Assembly (NCBI GenBank): GCA_036971715.1
Contig: JAVHJL010000003.1
Span: 558,001-622,000 of the forward strand
Length of the DNA stretch: 64,000 bases
Reading direction: 5' to 3'
DNA from: Arthrobotrys musiformis
Taxonomy: Eukaryota > Ascomycota > Orbiliomycetes > Orbiliales > Orbiliaceae
Shown here: positions 1 through 11,200 of the stretch, piece after piece
Numbering within the stretch: the stretch's first letter is position 1
Layout of the letters: every line of letters begins with the position of its first letter
The notes under the pieces: model-generated
What the model saw: only the letters and a program-made list of their open reading frames with translations
What the model was told of the DNA's origin: nothing
The model's database searches: none
Translations under genes and position numbers: made by a program

Positions 1-802
1 CTATGAAACTACTCTGAGAAGATTTTGTGGTAGAGCGATTGGGCCGATTCCTCGGCGACGTCGCGGGAACAACGGATTCTTGCTGAGATTGTTTGTTCAA
101 GCGCACCTTACCAGCCTTCGCCGAATCAGTGGCTGTCAAGACTGACCGAACCGACCTCCCAGTTGCAGGAGTAGCACTTTTGGCAGCCAGTAGCGGGCTT
201 GACGGATAGTGTATCGGTGCAGGGGTTGCCCCTATAGAAGGCTGGCTATCCACAATAGAATGCTCCTCGTCTCGTTGCTGGGACAAGAGTTTTTGAGATA
301 GTGTGATTCGCTGGCCTTTATCCCGCCGGGCAGGAACCGTGGGAGATGTCGTTAAAGAACGAATATCTGCTTTGCCCTCCGACTGCCGACGCTTCTGCCG
401 GATTATATCTTTCTTTAACCCACGAGCTGCGATTTCCAACGGAGTTCCAATAACCTTGGCCTTTTGCCCCCAATAACTCTTCTCTATCGGGCCCCTCAAC
501 GTTGTCGAATAGAGGTTCAGTTTCCGGCCACAAAGGTAGTCCCTAGCATTCTTTTCAATCCTGCGCCGTTTCACCTCTTTTTCGTAATCGTCCGAGCTTG
601 GATACTCCACCCCACTAAGACGATCTTCTTCGTCGACCTCATCTGGCGGGAAGGCGGTTTTGTCGCCGTCGATTGGTACATCGAAACCCAGTGGACCGAC
701 TGTGACTTCTTGACCTCGCTGGTAAATAGAGAACCGTCGCCGTTGATTATTGGCCATCGCCCTTGCCTTGGGAGGTGACTCCGCTGCAGCGGGTCGAGGC
801 AT
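1..802 (-). CDS. Unknown disordered basic protein, 3' end cut off by window edge
   Basis: An uninterrupted frame runs leftwards from an ATG at 802-800 to the first base of the window, about 267 codons with no stop. It begins MPRPAAAESPPKARAMANNQ. A more ordered part follows at residues 20-125, with an acidic patch (PPDEVDEEDRLSGVEYPSSDDY) and then a basic helix (EKEVKRRRIEKNARDYLCGR). The rest is rich in S, T, P, R and Q and probably disordered. I do not recognise the family; the basic patch would suit a nuclear protein, which is inference. In the same strand another open frame at about 866-1072 (KETDLHANPWPKADVFELHR...) looks coding and may be an upstream exon, but I found no clean in-phase junction. 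The first exon and true start are therefore uncertain. Confidence 0.55.
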   Translation of the reverse strand, partial: MPRPAAAESPPKARAMANNQRRRFSIYQRGQEVTVGPLGFDVPIDGDKTAFPPDEVDEEDRLSGVEYPSSDDYEKEVKRRRIEKNARDYLCGRKLNLYSTTLRGPIEKSYWGQKAKVIGTPLEIAARGLKKDIIRQKRRQSEGKADIRSLTTSPTVPARRDKGQRITLSQKLLSQQRDEEHSIVDSQPSIGATPAPIHYPSSPLLAAKSATPATGRSVRSVLTATDSAKAGKVRLNKQSQQESVVPATSPRNRPNRSTTKSSQSSFI

Positions 803-1587
803 CTTTGGTAACGGTAGGTTCGGCGCCCGTTATACGTTTCGCGAGTTCATTCTTGAGGGTAAGTTATCGCGACTTCAAACTACGTCGACAGAGGTCCGTA
901 GATGCTCGTTTGGGGTCCGGCGGGGAGCTCGATGGATTGGGCAGCTGTCGATGAAGTTCGAATACGTCCGCTTTGGGCCAGGGATTCGCGTGCAAGTCGG
1001 TTTCCTTGGTGATATTGGTCCCACAAAACACGCTTGGCGCCCGATTCCAACAGCCAACGCGACTTCTTGAGTCACACAGGATTTTTAAAAGGTTTTCTCA
1101 AGAAAAAAAGGACACCACAGTAGCCATATATTTTAGTCTAGGAATACAAAGCAGAAAGTATAAAGGCAATAGAATATTACCGTGGGTTGATTCCTATTGA
1201 GGTCCTTGAACATTTGTAATTTTGTAGGAGCTACTGGATTTGGATGAGAACTTTCGTTTCCAAAATTTTTAAATTTTTGACGCCAGGTTTAGTTATAAGA
1301 GAGGCCTTGTTCCCAGAGCTGCACAGTTTGGTTACGAGACTGACCCAGCTGCCAGGTCCATGATCAATTGCACAAACACAACAAAATTGCAAAGTAGACC
1401 CAACTTGGTCAATATAAAGCCAGATATGAAAGCGTCTAAACTAATTCCATTTCGCAAAAGCTTGAAATGCACAAAGAAAAGGATCATAGAACAAAACATC
1501 GAAGTTCGAGGTACACCGCATGTAAAGAAACTCCAAATTTAAACCATAGCGCTATAGTGAGTTCCCAACGGCGAAGGAGAGGAGTTC
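803..1587. other. Intergenic, mostly AT-rich
   Basis: Bases 803-1075 may contain an upstream exon of the left-edge gene (an open minus-strand frame of about 65 codons). From about 1080 to 1587 the DNA is AT-rich with only short spurious frames. It is probably the 5' region of the left-edge gene and the 3' region of the short-chain dehydrogenase. I see no RNA gene or mobile element. Confidence 0.5.
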
Positions 1588-2869
1588 TCATTCCTGGAAC
1601 TTGACACCGGTCAGTTGTTCCGTGATATCCCAGAGCTTCTTGGCGCTATCCTTGTCGACAGCATAGTCCTTCCTTCGAGTCACATCCCCGATCTGGCAAT
1701 CCGCCAGGTATAATCCGTTATACTCTAAGAGACAAAATTAGTATACCATTTCAACGCTGAGAACAATGATTTGCGCCATCAACATGCGAGTGAATACTTA
1801 CGCTTAATTTCAGGATCGAATGCGGCGACGACGTGAGTAGAAGAACATTGTTGCAAGCTCTTCATGAAAACGTCGATTCCAGGCTCGGGGGCTTTCCCGG
1901 ATGCCACTAGATCTAGTATTAGTCTTTTCTGCCACTTAAATATAATTCACACTAGAATACGCACTGAAATCGTAGATATCATCCATCGGGATATGAAGAC
2001 CCAAGTGTGTCTCTGCACACATCCCCGGGTGCAAAGAGTAACTGTAAATTCCCTTATGTCCGAACTTTTCTGCTAATCCAACACTAAACAAAACGTTGGC
2101 TGTTTTGCTTTGTCCGTAGGCGTCCCACATGTTATAAGTCTCTCCGTCGTTGAAGTCAAGAGAGTCCCAGTTGATATCATGCACTTTGTGACCGTTCGAA
2201 GAGACATTCACGATGCGTGGAGAACGTCCTTGGGCAGCGGAAGCAAGGATCTTAGGGAATAGCTGAGCCGTCCAGACATAGTGGGCCAAATGGTTGACGG
2301 CGAATTGGGACTCGAAACCATCGACGGTTTTCTTGTAAGGTGTAGCCATAATGCCAGCCTATATAAAATCATACCAGAATACGTAAGTCCTCCGAATAGA
2401 CCCAATTATAATAGAATTAATTAATACAATTGTAATACTTACGTTGTTAACTAGTGTATCAATCACTTCCACATCTTCCCAGCCAGCGACCTCTTGTCCC
2501 GCCTTCTTTGCAGCCTCCAAAGACGAAAGGTCGAGTTGAACGTATCTGACTGGGACACTCGGGGCTTTCGAGTTGATGGTCTTTACAACCTCCTCGAGTT
2601 TCTGGACATTGCGACCCGCGATGACGATGAGCTTGGGCGAATGAGTACTGATTGCATATGCGAATTCCGATCCAAGGTTGGATGGGGAGACGCCAGTGAT
2701 AACGACTACCAATACTTAATTAGTTAATCTGATACCAAATATAAAATCATAAATCTGCGCAAGATTTTCGTAGCTGCTTACTTGTTTTCCCTACGATCTC
2801 TTCGTGGAGGAGTTGGGCAACATCATCAGCATTAGTGGATTTGCTGTAGTCGGCGCGGGAGAACGACAT
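1588..2869 (-). CDS. Short-chain dehydrogenase/reductase (WWOX/retinol-dehydrogenase-like)
   Basis: A five-exon gene, complement(join(1588..1724,1802..1912,1965..2358,2443..2705,2782..2869)), encodes about 330 residues; every junction is GT-AG and in phase. The protein is a classical SDR. It has a cofactor loop variant TGVSPSNLGSE at residues 33-43, and NNAG at the end of strand 4, rebuilt across the third exon junction. It also has the catalytic Ser in NVSSNGHK and the YGQSK active-site Tyr/Lys pair. The C-terminal part (VKFQE end) is of normal length. This family reduces or oxidises small alcohols and ketones with NAD(P)H; the substrate cannot be read from sequence. No biosynthetic cluster surrounds it. 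The fourth acceptor has two AG choices 6 nt apart (at 1912/1913 or 1906/1907), both in frame. Confidence 0.88.
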
Positions 2870-5694
2870 TTTGGATATTATTAATTTCTTTCTCGTAGCA
2901 ATTTATTCTGTAAAATATGTGTAACTATTTCAAAAATTTGGGTTCGAAGTGCTGATATCGCGATGGTGTATATAATAGAAGGTCGAAGATATAGCCGGTT
3001 AAATAATAAAGAGATATATCTTAAATTTATATATATGTATAAGTATTTATTGGTGTCTTGAATGTGCTATTGATGTGATAGGCTAGTTGACTGATAGTGA
3101 TGATAAAGAACTACTGCCCCGATGCTGGGAGACTCGATGCTTTTTATAGGAGTTTCATGGTATATACTTGTCAGTCGAAAAAACTATCTCCAAAATTTAA
3201 CTGGCCATACAACTTTCAATCCCCGTCTACCACAAAGAGCTAACAAAAACCCAAACCCCCAAGAAACAATACGGACACTAGCCATCTCCAGCTTCGGACA
3301 CATGGTTTCGGCCAGGCCTCGCGTATTCCCGGATATTTGCACCGCATAAATCCACCCATGTTCGCGCTTCCCGTTCGCCGTAACGAACCTTAGCTCGACT
3401 ACCATGTTCGCACACAGTTCGCTGTCTTAAGTCCTTACATACTCCGCAGCTAGGATGGCGCTAAGGACTTATGTAACGCAAGTCCGTTGCCATACTCCGA
3501 AAACTCCTTCTTGCTGCAAAGGAAACATAAGGCCCGTGAATTCCAGTTTGAGAGACCCGAGCATGGTTTTTTTTTCTCTAAAAAAATGAAAATTATCGAC
3601 CAAGTCACAAAGTATCGAATATCAACAGTTTTTCGTTCTTTTAGCGTAGGAAAATCGGACACAGCGGCATCCTCTATGGAATTTGAGATCCGGAGTTATG
3701 AAGTAAATTGCATTATATTGAGTACCAAATTCCAACACAATGCAACACATTTACCTGCAGCTGAGGGACATAGGTCTCTCGCACGACAGGAACTCTCGAA
3801 CGCTAGGCCGCTGCAAACACCCCTCGCGAGCTCGCAAATCATAGATAGTTCTGCTAGGGCGGAACGAGATCGTAACAATCCATGTCACATTTTCCTTAGA
3901 CTCCTAAGTCTCTCCCGTTTATTTTCCAGGTTTCGCAATATTTTACCTCAGGCACCAACATACCCCACCCTTTGAATACTTGGCTGCACCTCTGCATATT
4001 GGCATTGGATGGAGATTACCCCTCCATACAGACGAAAAACGCAGAGTAATCAATTGAGCCCTGAAATTAAGCAATGCATTGACATTACATTAGGAAAGGA
4101 TTACGCCTACATTGATACTATCGATCTCGCCGGGTTTCCCTTGAAAATTTAAGAGTCGGTATATCGGACCAGTGCGAAGACTTACGTGAACGAGCCAGCT
4201 AGCTGAGATCCCTGTATCCCTACAAAAAACCAAACAGGTCTATCCGGACTATTGGAGGTGAGCTAGTTGGTTCGGCGCGAATAGGTGGGCGTACGACTCG
4301 GTACGACTTTGCGAATTTTATGAGATAATGGTGGGGGTAAATTTTATATTTAAAGGAAGGACTATATATATCAATAAGATTGCTTATCAAGCGATCGGTG
4401 CTGTTACCCCGTCTATCCCATGCCTTTGGAATATAAATTTTGCTAATGCATTGTGGTAATGGCTTGTAGGGCTCCAGGATTTGACTTAAAATCCCAATCG
4501 AATCCCGGTACCGCACTGGGTAATGTAAAATTTATTGTTGTATTTGGTCGATACTTTGTGCTACGTTCGCTTACACGAGTAACGTAACACCATCTCGAGA
4601 CTCGATCATGACGACACACTCTGAATTCATACCCATTGTTGCACAACCATCATGGATATGATTTGCTCGTCGGCGTCATGTATCGCTGCGATCTCCCCAA
4701 ATTCTTTTGTTTTAAAAATTTCTTCTATTATTTAATCCGGTCACTCTTTGTGCGGTCTGGGTACGAGACCATATTTAATCACATTTTAGGAGCGAGCTGA
4801 GCGATATCCGCATATCAGCGTACGGTCCTTCGACTTCGGTAGCAATTGAACACACTAGTACTGCATTTTCAAGCCTGCTCTCAAAGGACCCTCGAGTTCG
4901 GGTTTTAGACCATCATGATCAACGCAAAGCTTTTCTCACCTGTTGCAGTTCGGGCACCCCTGCAAAACATCCGCCCAGGCCCACTAGTTACATGCAGTTA
5001 GCCAGTTGGCCGTACATACCTCACAAGCAAATCCCAATTCATACTCGGGGTACGATATCGAGAAATTGGCCATGATAGCAAAATTCCCGCAGCTGAATGT
5101 GGGCACTAAAACCGGCTTAGCCGTTGGGTAGCGGTGGGACCCATCTCTGCCAACATCGGGCTCGTTAATTCAGCCTTACACAAAGTGCTTTTCGTGAGGG
5201 TGAACAGTTATAGCTTCGGTCGTCTCACGGTACTTTCCATACATGGCTAGTCTGCAAGGCCAACTCGATACCCCCTGGGCTGAGTTATGGCATGCGGCTG
5301 CATCGAGGCGTTAACGGTTTAACGGCAGGCCTTTGAGCTATACGTATGCCCTTGGCCTTGAGGGGTAGCTTGATGATAATGCCAACAGAGGAGCTTGTTG
5401 GAAGCATGTGCAAATCAGAATCTGTTGCTTTTCTTGCTAGTGTGTTCTTGTGGAGTCGTCAATTGTGTACAAAAAGAAGATTCCTTGGTATGCATGGATA
5501 TACGACGTTATTAATGTATTGTCTGGTGGACACAATTGACATAAATTGCCCATAATTCCCAACCTCCCCGGGCATCCTATAAAATCTTCGAGATCCTATC
5601 GTGCTGTTATTAGACCCTATTGCCGTTCTTTCCATTGAGTATAACCGATATACTTTAATTGCACGGATTCCACTTTCACTAAGAAGCTCTCAGG
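2870..5694. other. Gene-free accessory stretch with one dispersed repeat copy
   Basis: About 2.8 kb without a credible gene. Bases 2990-3060 are very AT-rich. Short open frames at 3184-3975 and 4220-4646 lack splice or domain support. A 35-bp repeat copy lies at 4737-4771 (listed separately). The last 300 bases are the promoter of the DUF2235 gene. Confidence 0.5.
4737..4771 (-). repeat. Copy 1 of dispersed GGTCTCGTACCCAGACC repeat
   Basis: On the minus strand this reads TGGTCTCGTACCCAGACC followed by GCACAAAGAGTGACCGG. It matches the copy at 13383-13417 at 33 of 35 positions, in opposite orientation. The core contains a GGTCT/AGACC inverted repeat able to form a small hairpin. The remaining two copies, at 53.5 and 56.2 kb, share only the core. 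Confidence 0.8.
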
Positions 5695-7374
5695 ATGGCG
5701 ACCTCCACATATCTATCTGGCCCTTCCAATGGGCAGGTAGATATCTCCAAGAAAGTCAACAAGATCAAGAAGCGCCTGGTAGTCTGTTGCGATGGCACCT
5801 GGTTCTCGGCTGACAAGGGCACGATAAACATGCCTTCAAATGTTGCTCGAATCAGTCGCCTCATCTCCAGCGAAGGCGAAAAGGACTTTACCAACGATAA
5901 AGGTGAAACGGAAACTGCTCCGGTCACACAGATTATCTACTACCAGAGCGGTGTGGGTACTGGAGATGTTTCATTTGTCGACAAGAGGATGCAAGGTGCT
6001 TATAACTCCAATGTTTGAATCACAGTTTAATATAGGGTTGACTTTGACGCTGACATGAAAACACGTTATTAGGTGGTATGGGATTCGGTCTCGACGAGAA
6101 CGTTTGCACGGCGTACAATTTTATCTGCAACAACTATGCCGACGGCGACGAGATTCTCCTTTTCGGTTTCTCTCGAGGCGCATACACGGCAAGAGCTCTT
6201 GCGGGCCTGGTAATGGACGTCGGTATCATCCCACCTGGCGAAATGTCCAAATTCCCAGAGATGTATGGGGAATACAAGAAGAGACAAGACCGCCAAGTAT
6301 TTCAGCTCAGCGATTGGTTCAAAGAAAATGGGAATATTGTCCTTTATCAAGATGTTAAGATCTCATTCGTTGGTGTCTGGGATACCGTCGGGGCATTGGG
6401 AATCCCCGAAAGTGGGTTTTCGAGCATTACAGGGTGGAATAAAGGTTACCAGTTTTGGGATACGGAACTTCATCCTAGTATGATTCTCTCTTTAGCTGTA
6501 CTCCAAATTTGTGGGTATATATAACTGACGATGGAATTTCTTTTTGGAAATAGACATTGAAAAGGCAGCACATGCTCTTGCCCTCGATGAATACCGTGGA
6601 CCTTTCACCCCGACCCTTTGGTACCATAAAAATCAGGGAGATCATGGTTGGAACGCGAGGTTAATCCAATGCTGGTTCCCTGGCTTCCACGGGCACATCG
6701 GCGGTGGCACTGTTACCGGTTCTGACGTCAACCTCGACGAAACATCGGTTGACGACATTGCTCTCGCTTGGATGGTGGACCAAGTAGGTCACCGTCTGAC
6801 CTGGGATCCCGTGGAGATTTAAAGATTCGTACTCTCCTACCAGCAACAAAAGTATATATGGGCGGAGGGAAATCTAGAGGACAGTGCGTCCATTGCATAC
6901 TACCCCAGTGTAATGGGTGGATGGAAGGAGAGAACCCCAGGGAGATATAACCATGAAAAGACCGAGGCAGAGAAGAAGATTAGGATTCATGGTGTCCCCG
7001 TGTCGGAATTCTGGGGTACAAACGAGTACATTCACCCCTGCGTACGTTACCGTATGGGACTCCTCAACTCTAAAAAACCCAATGATCTCGGGTATACCAA
7101 GGGCTATTTTGGCAGCTCGCCGAAGAAGGAGTATAAGCCGTGGGCGTTGAAGGGATTTGAGCTGCCAGCCAGACAGGAAAAGGACGATTTTTACTGGGAA
7201 TGGAGACTGAGGGACCAAGGAAAGGGTGATGTCGTAATTCGCGAATACCAGATCCCGCCAACATGGGCACAAAACTATCATTGCTTGGGCTTGGAGAGAC
7301 GACTGGTTCCACCAGAAATCCTGAAAGAACTTGATGAAGGGAATAATTATGGAGAGAAAGGGCCTATTCAGTAA
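5695..7374 (+). pseudogene. DUF2235 (T6SS Tle1-like) alpha/beta hydrolase with one in-frame stop
   Basis: Three exons, join(5695..5995,6073..6477,6554..7374), give 509 codons with in-phase GT-AG introns of 77 and 76 nt. Family landmarks are all present. An N-terminal LVVCCDGTW strand is followed by a Gly-rich segment (YYQSGVGTG). The nucleophile elbow GFSRGAYTAR carries the GxSxG Ser, and FVGVWDTVGALGIP is the strand with the likely catalytic Asp. A late GFHGHIGGG motif carries the likely His. The family hydrolyses lipids or esters and is shared with bacterial type VI phospholipase effectors. The frame is broken once, by TAA at 6820-6822 after TWDPVEI. Coding-quality sequence (RFVLSYQQQKYIWAEGN...) continues in the same frame for 184 more codons to TAA at 7372. 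No intron fits around the stop. It may be a recent nonsense allele, a readthrough site or an error. The catalytic core precedes the stop, so a truncated product might still fold. Confidence 0.8.
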
Positions 7375-7667
7375 ATGCATGCTTCTTCGCACCTCGTTTC
7401 ATCGTTTTCTTGTTTTAGTATTCCCATTCGTTAGCGGTTTTCTCTTTTTGGGTACTCGTGTATTGTAGGATCACTTCGTTTTGTTTTGTAGTGTACGAGA
7501 GAAAAGAATTTGACACTTGAATACGTCTTCGAGATGGTTTTCGTCCTGGGTAGCCTCGAGGCCGGCCTATCGCTAAACATAATGCTCTAGAGCTCGAGGC
7601 GGAATTTGTAATTTGGCCTATCCAGAGTGGCTTTATATAGTCACAGTTCAGCTGAGACTTCCGATTC
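7375..7667. other. 3' region of DUF2235 gene and tRNA 5' flank
   Basis: T-rich sequence after the hydrolase stop is the probable 3' UTR. It is followed by about 150 bases of tRNA upstream flank. No other feature seen. Confidence 0.5.
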
Positions 7668-7761
7668 GCTCGTATAGCTCAGCGGTAGAGCGTCTCACTC
7701 GTATCGATTCATCGATTGGGTGTTGATGAGAAGGTCCTAGGTTCAAGTCCTAGTTCGAGCA
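7668..7761 (+). tRNA. tRNA-Thr (anticodon CGT), with 22-nt intron
   Basis: The sequence folds as a complete cloverleaf once an intron is removed. The acceptor arm GCTCGTA pairs with TTCGAGC (one T-T mismatch at pair 6-67), followed by discriminator A. The D arm is GCTC/GAGC. The anticodon stem TCTCA/TGAGA encloses loop CTCGTA plus A, placing CGT at positions 34-36. The variable loop is AGGTC and the T arm is CTAGG/CCTAG with loop TTCAAGT. The intron sits in the canonical place, after position 37. Box A (TAGCTCAGCGGTAG) and box B (GGTTCAAGTCC) are intact. It would decode ACG threonine codons. It lies between the convergent hydrolase and NLR genes. Confidence 0.9.
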
Positions 7762-7773
7762 TATCTCCATTTC

Positions 7774-7778
7774 TTTTT
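7774..7778 (+). terminator. Pol III T-run terminator of tRNA-Thr
   Basis: A run of five T begins 13 bases after the mature tRNA 3' end, and a back-up run of six T lies at 7783-7788. Both suit RNA polymerase III termination. Confidence 0.6.
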
Positions 7779-8285
7779 GCACTTTTTTGATCCGATTTGT
7801 GGAAACTTTTTTTTTCTCCTCGCACTGAATTTAGCGAGATCCGTGTCATTCGATCAAGATGCAACATGGTCGTCAGTTGTCCCTGCGTTGTTGACGCAAA
7901 TGCTCCTTTTTATCAGCCTAATAATAATTCATATCAATCTCCAGGTATATACCTATAAGTACAATAGGGATATTCAAACCTGCATAAAAGCCAACATTCC
8001 AAGCTTATTACAGCATATGATACCAGATGTACGGATTCAAAAACTCGTGATAAAAATGAGGCTTTTACTTCATAAAATTTATTCAGCTAGCTATGTTACA
8101 GGTTATCGGTGCGGCATCTGATCAAGATATTTAGCAGAAATCCTATGGCACATCCGCGTTTTCGACACAGTAGTCTACCCGCTGCACCACTGCCTTTAAG
8201 ACATTTCATGCACTAAATCGCCTGCGGCTGCACCGGGGTGATTATGAGCGGCTCCTCTCGAAGCGCTACGACCATATTTAGGCGA
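7779..8285. other. Spacer between tRNA and NLR gene, with tRNA-like fragment
   Basis: AT-rich spacer. On the minus strand at about 8150-8200 it contains a stretch resembling a tRNA 5' half (GGCAGTGGTGCAGCGGGTAG), with a box A-like core but no box B. The rest is the probable 3' UTR of the NLR gene. Confidence 0.4.
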
Positions 8286-11200
8286 CTATACTTCAAGCTC
8301 CGTGAATTCATCAATCTTCACATAATCAGAAATATTTTGACCCGCGCGCCAGCTATCAATATCGCACTTTATGACTGGGGAACCGCGCCGGCGCCGGCCA
8401 TAGAGCTCATCCAATCTCCCTATTGCCTCCGTTGCATCGACTGCACCATATCCCTTAAGAATCTCGAGGATCTTTAAGGCGCCCCCATCGTTACGCTGGC
8501 CAAGCAGACGTTCGGGGTCGTTGATTGCGGCATTTCTAGTGTCGGGCCAGTGTTGCCTTGAGAGAAAAGCTCCTTGGAGTACTACGGATTGTGCTATGCT
8601 GCCGAATTCACCACTTTCTACATTCGGATTTGCACCGGCTTGAAGTAGGAATTGGGTGACGTGGAGACGGGCTGTCCCTGATTTGGGTTGCCAGAATCTG
8701 AAGGGTATTTTCGTGCCTGTGGTCGGTATCCTTGTCTCGAATCCAGACCCTGGGGTCGGTATCCGTACCGCTGCGTGTAATGCACTACCATAGGGTCCTC
8801 CAGTAGCGTTGATATTTGCACCGTGTTCTAACAATATTTCCACGACCTTTAAAGGATGTTCTTCGGTAGCATCAGTCGGAAATTCGACCACTCTAGAAAC
8901 TGTAGCTTGAATGACACCTCCATAATAACCCTTCTCTATGCTACTATCAGCCCCAGCAGCCAGTAGTATCCTAAGGATATCGAAAGGAGGGCTGCGGCAG
9001 TCTAGAAACGCCGCGGCTTGTAAGACAGTACCATAGTGTTCTACGGGGGCATTAACATCGGCACCGTGAGCGAGTAGGATCCTAATAATTGCTGTGGGTG
9101 CCACCTTTGGGGGCCTGGCACCTTCGGGGCTTATTTCCGAGCCAGTTGCCTCGTACCTATATCTAGAGGCCGGGCCACACTCGATATTGTTCTCTCGTTC
9201 GATGACAGCGGACGCACGATAAATCGCAACTAGCAATGGGTTGCCGTACCGGCTGCCAACTTGATTGACATCCGCGCCAGCGTCCACCAGTGTTTGAACA
9301 AGTCGAACGGGTAAGTGGCCGGGATCGTTTTCACCGGCTAGGTGAGCGAGGTTCTCAAGTGCGGCTTGTAGAGCGTTCCCAAACTCGCCCCCTTGAGCGT
9401 TGACATCTGCCCCGGCGTCTAGCAATACCCTGACAATCTCTTCTCTTTCTTCGTCGAGATTGTAATACGTGAATGCGCAAGCTGCTTGTAATGCATTCCC
9501 GTAAGGTCCACCCCTGGTATTAACGTCGGCGCCTGCGCTTAGCAGTATATTGATAATGGTAACTGTGGCATTATAATCAAAGTAGCCGAAGCGGCTTGCG
9601 TAGCCGCGATCGCGACTTTCCGAAGCAAATAAGGCAGCTTGGAGCACACCGCCATGAGGTCCCAGAGCATTTACATCGGCGCCAGCGTCCAATAAAAGTT
9701 TTACAATGTCCGCCCTTGATCCCAGCGCAGCAGGGACTGACATTGCTGCCTGTAGTGCATTCCCGAAATCGCCGCATATGGCATTGACATTGACCCAGCC
9801 CTCAAGTAGGAGGGTCTTGACAAGCTCTCGGTATCCGCCAAAAGAGAGGATATAGAGTAGGTTTGAGTCTTCACCGTATCTCTGGTACTTCTTTCCTTTC
9901 CAATAATCATAGAGGTACTTTATAAGCCACAAAATTTTGGGTCGTTTGAGTAGCCGGTGAAGAAGGAATTGCTGAAATTGTGTCTCGGGACAGGCCAAGT
10001 TGGCGTGGTAGAATATCAGGGTTACTGCGTACCGTAATAGGGGGTAATGGTGATCCGCGTTCTGGAGAAAATCGTTGCGGTCATACTCGGGGATCTCATA
10101 TCTAACTTTCCTACCTGATCTAGGTAGTAAAAATAGTAATTCAGATAAGTCTCCAGCCTCAAGGTACACCAAACAACATTCAGCAAGCTTAACGTGGCTG
10201 CGGCCGGCGAGCTGGGGAGCGAGCGTTGGGTCTAATGTCTGAAGTCTTTTGTTCCGTAATAAAAAATCATTGACCGTCTCATGGATAAATTGAACATAGC
10301 TTGACTCGGGAGGAACTTCAACCAGGCCCCTCGAACAGTTCGTAATAAACCGTATAATGGTCTCATCTGTTATTTTTGAAGGGTCGTGTCGTTTTAAACT
10401 CTCCGGATCCGTGCCAGCCATAACCCCGTAGTATAACTCCCTAGCCGTCAGCATTTTCCCCCTAAACAATACCCATTGTAGCATGAGCACCGTTTCATTT
10501 TTGTAAGGATTGTTCTTTTCTAGGAGGATTCGAAAAACGTCGTCAAGATCGACCGGGACTTCGCGGAGCCTCTTCCATACGGCTGTAATTCTCCCTTCAT
10601 CGAAGACTTGATTCAGCATTTGCGTAACTAAAACCACCCACATGAAGATCCCCCCCGCCTTTCGAAGGAGCTCTTGCTCAATTTCGTCAGCCCCTTCTCC
10701 AACCTTCAGTTTATCTCGTACGTAAATGGAAATATCTTGGTCGTGTTCGACACGGCTCTCCACGATAAGCTCGAGTTTCCGTTGCATGGTGATTGTTGGG
10801 TAATGCCTGCTCGAAAGAAGCACTCGGAGGGAAGTTTTGGAGGAGAGAGCAATTGAACTCAGTTCCTCGAGGAATGATACCACCTCGCGGACCTCAGACT
10901 CATCGCATTCATCCAGGGCATCCGCGAAGAGGATAATTGGCTTCGATTGGGATGAGCGCACTGTTTGGAACATGAAGGTTTTAAGCTCCTCAGGATACCA
11001 TTGCCAGTCTGTCCCCCCATGCATTTCGTCTTTTCGGATATATCTAGGGATGAATTTTCTGCAAATTTGTGCATCCTGTTCGATTAACTGACAGACTAGC
11101 GATCGGAGCATTCCAAGGCATGTCCTTTCGAGGTTGGTACCACGGGCATTAAAGAAATATGCGGCAATTGAGTGTCCTTTGAATTTCTTTGCAATCCGAC

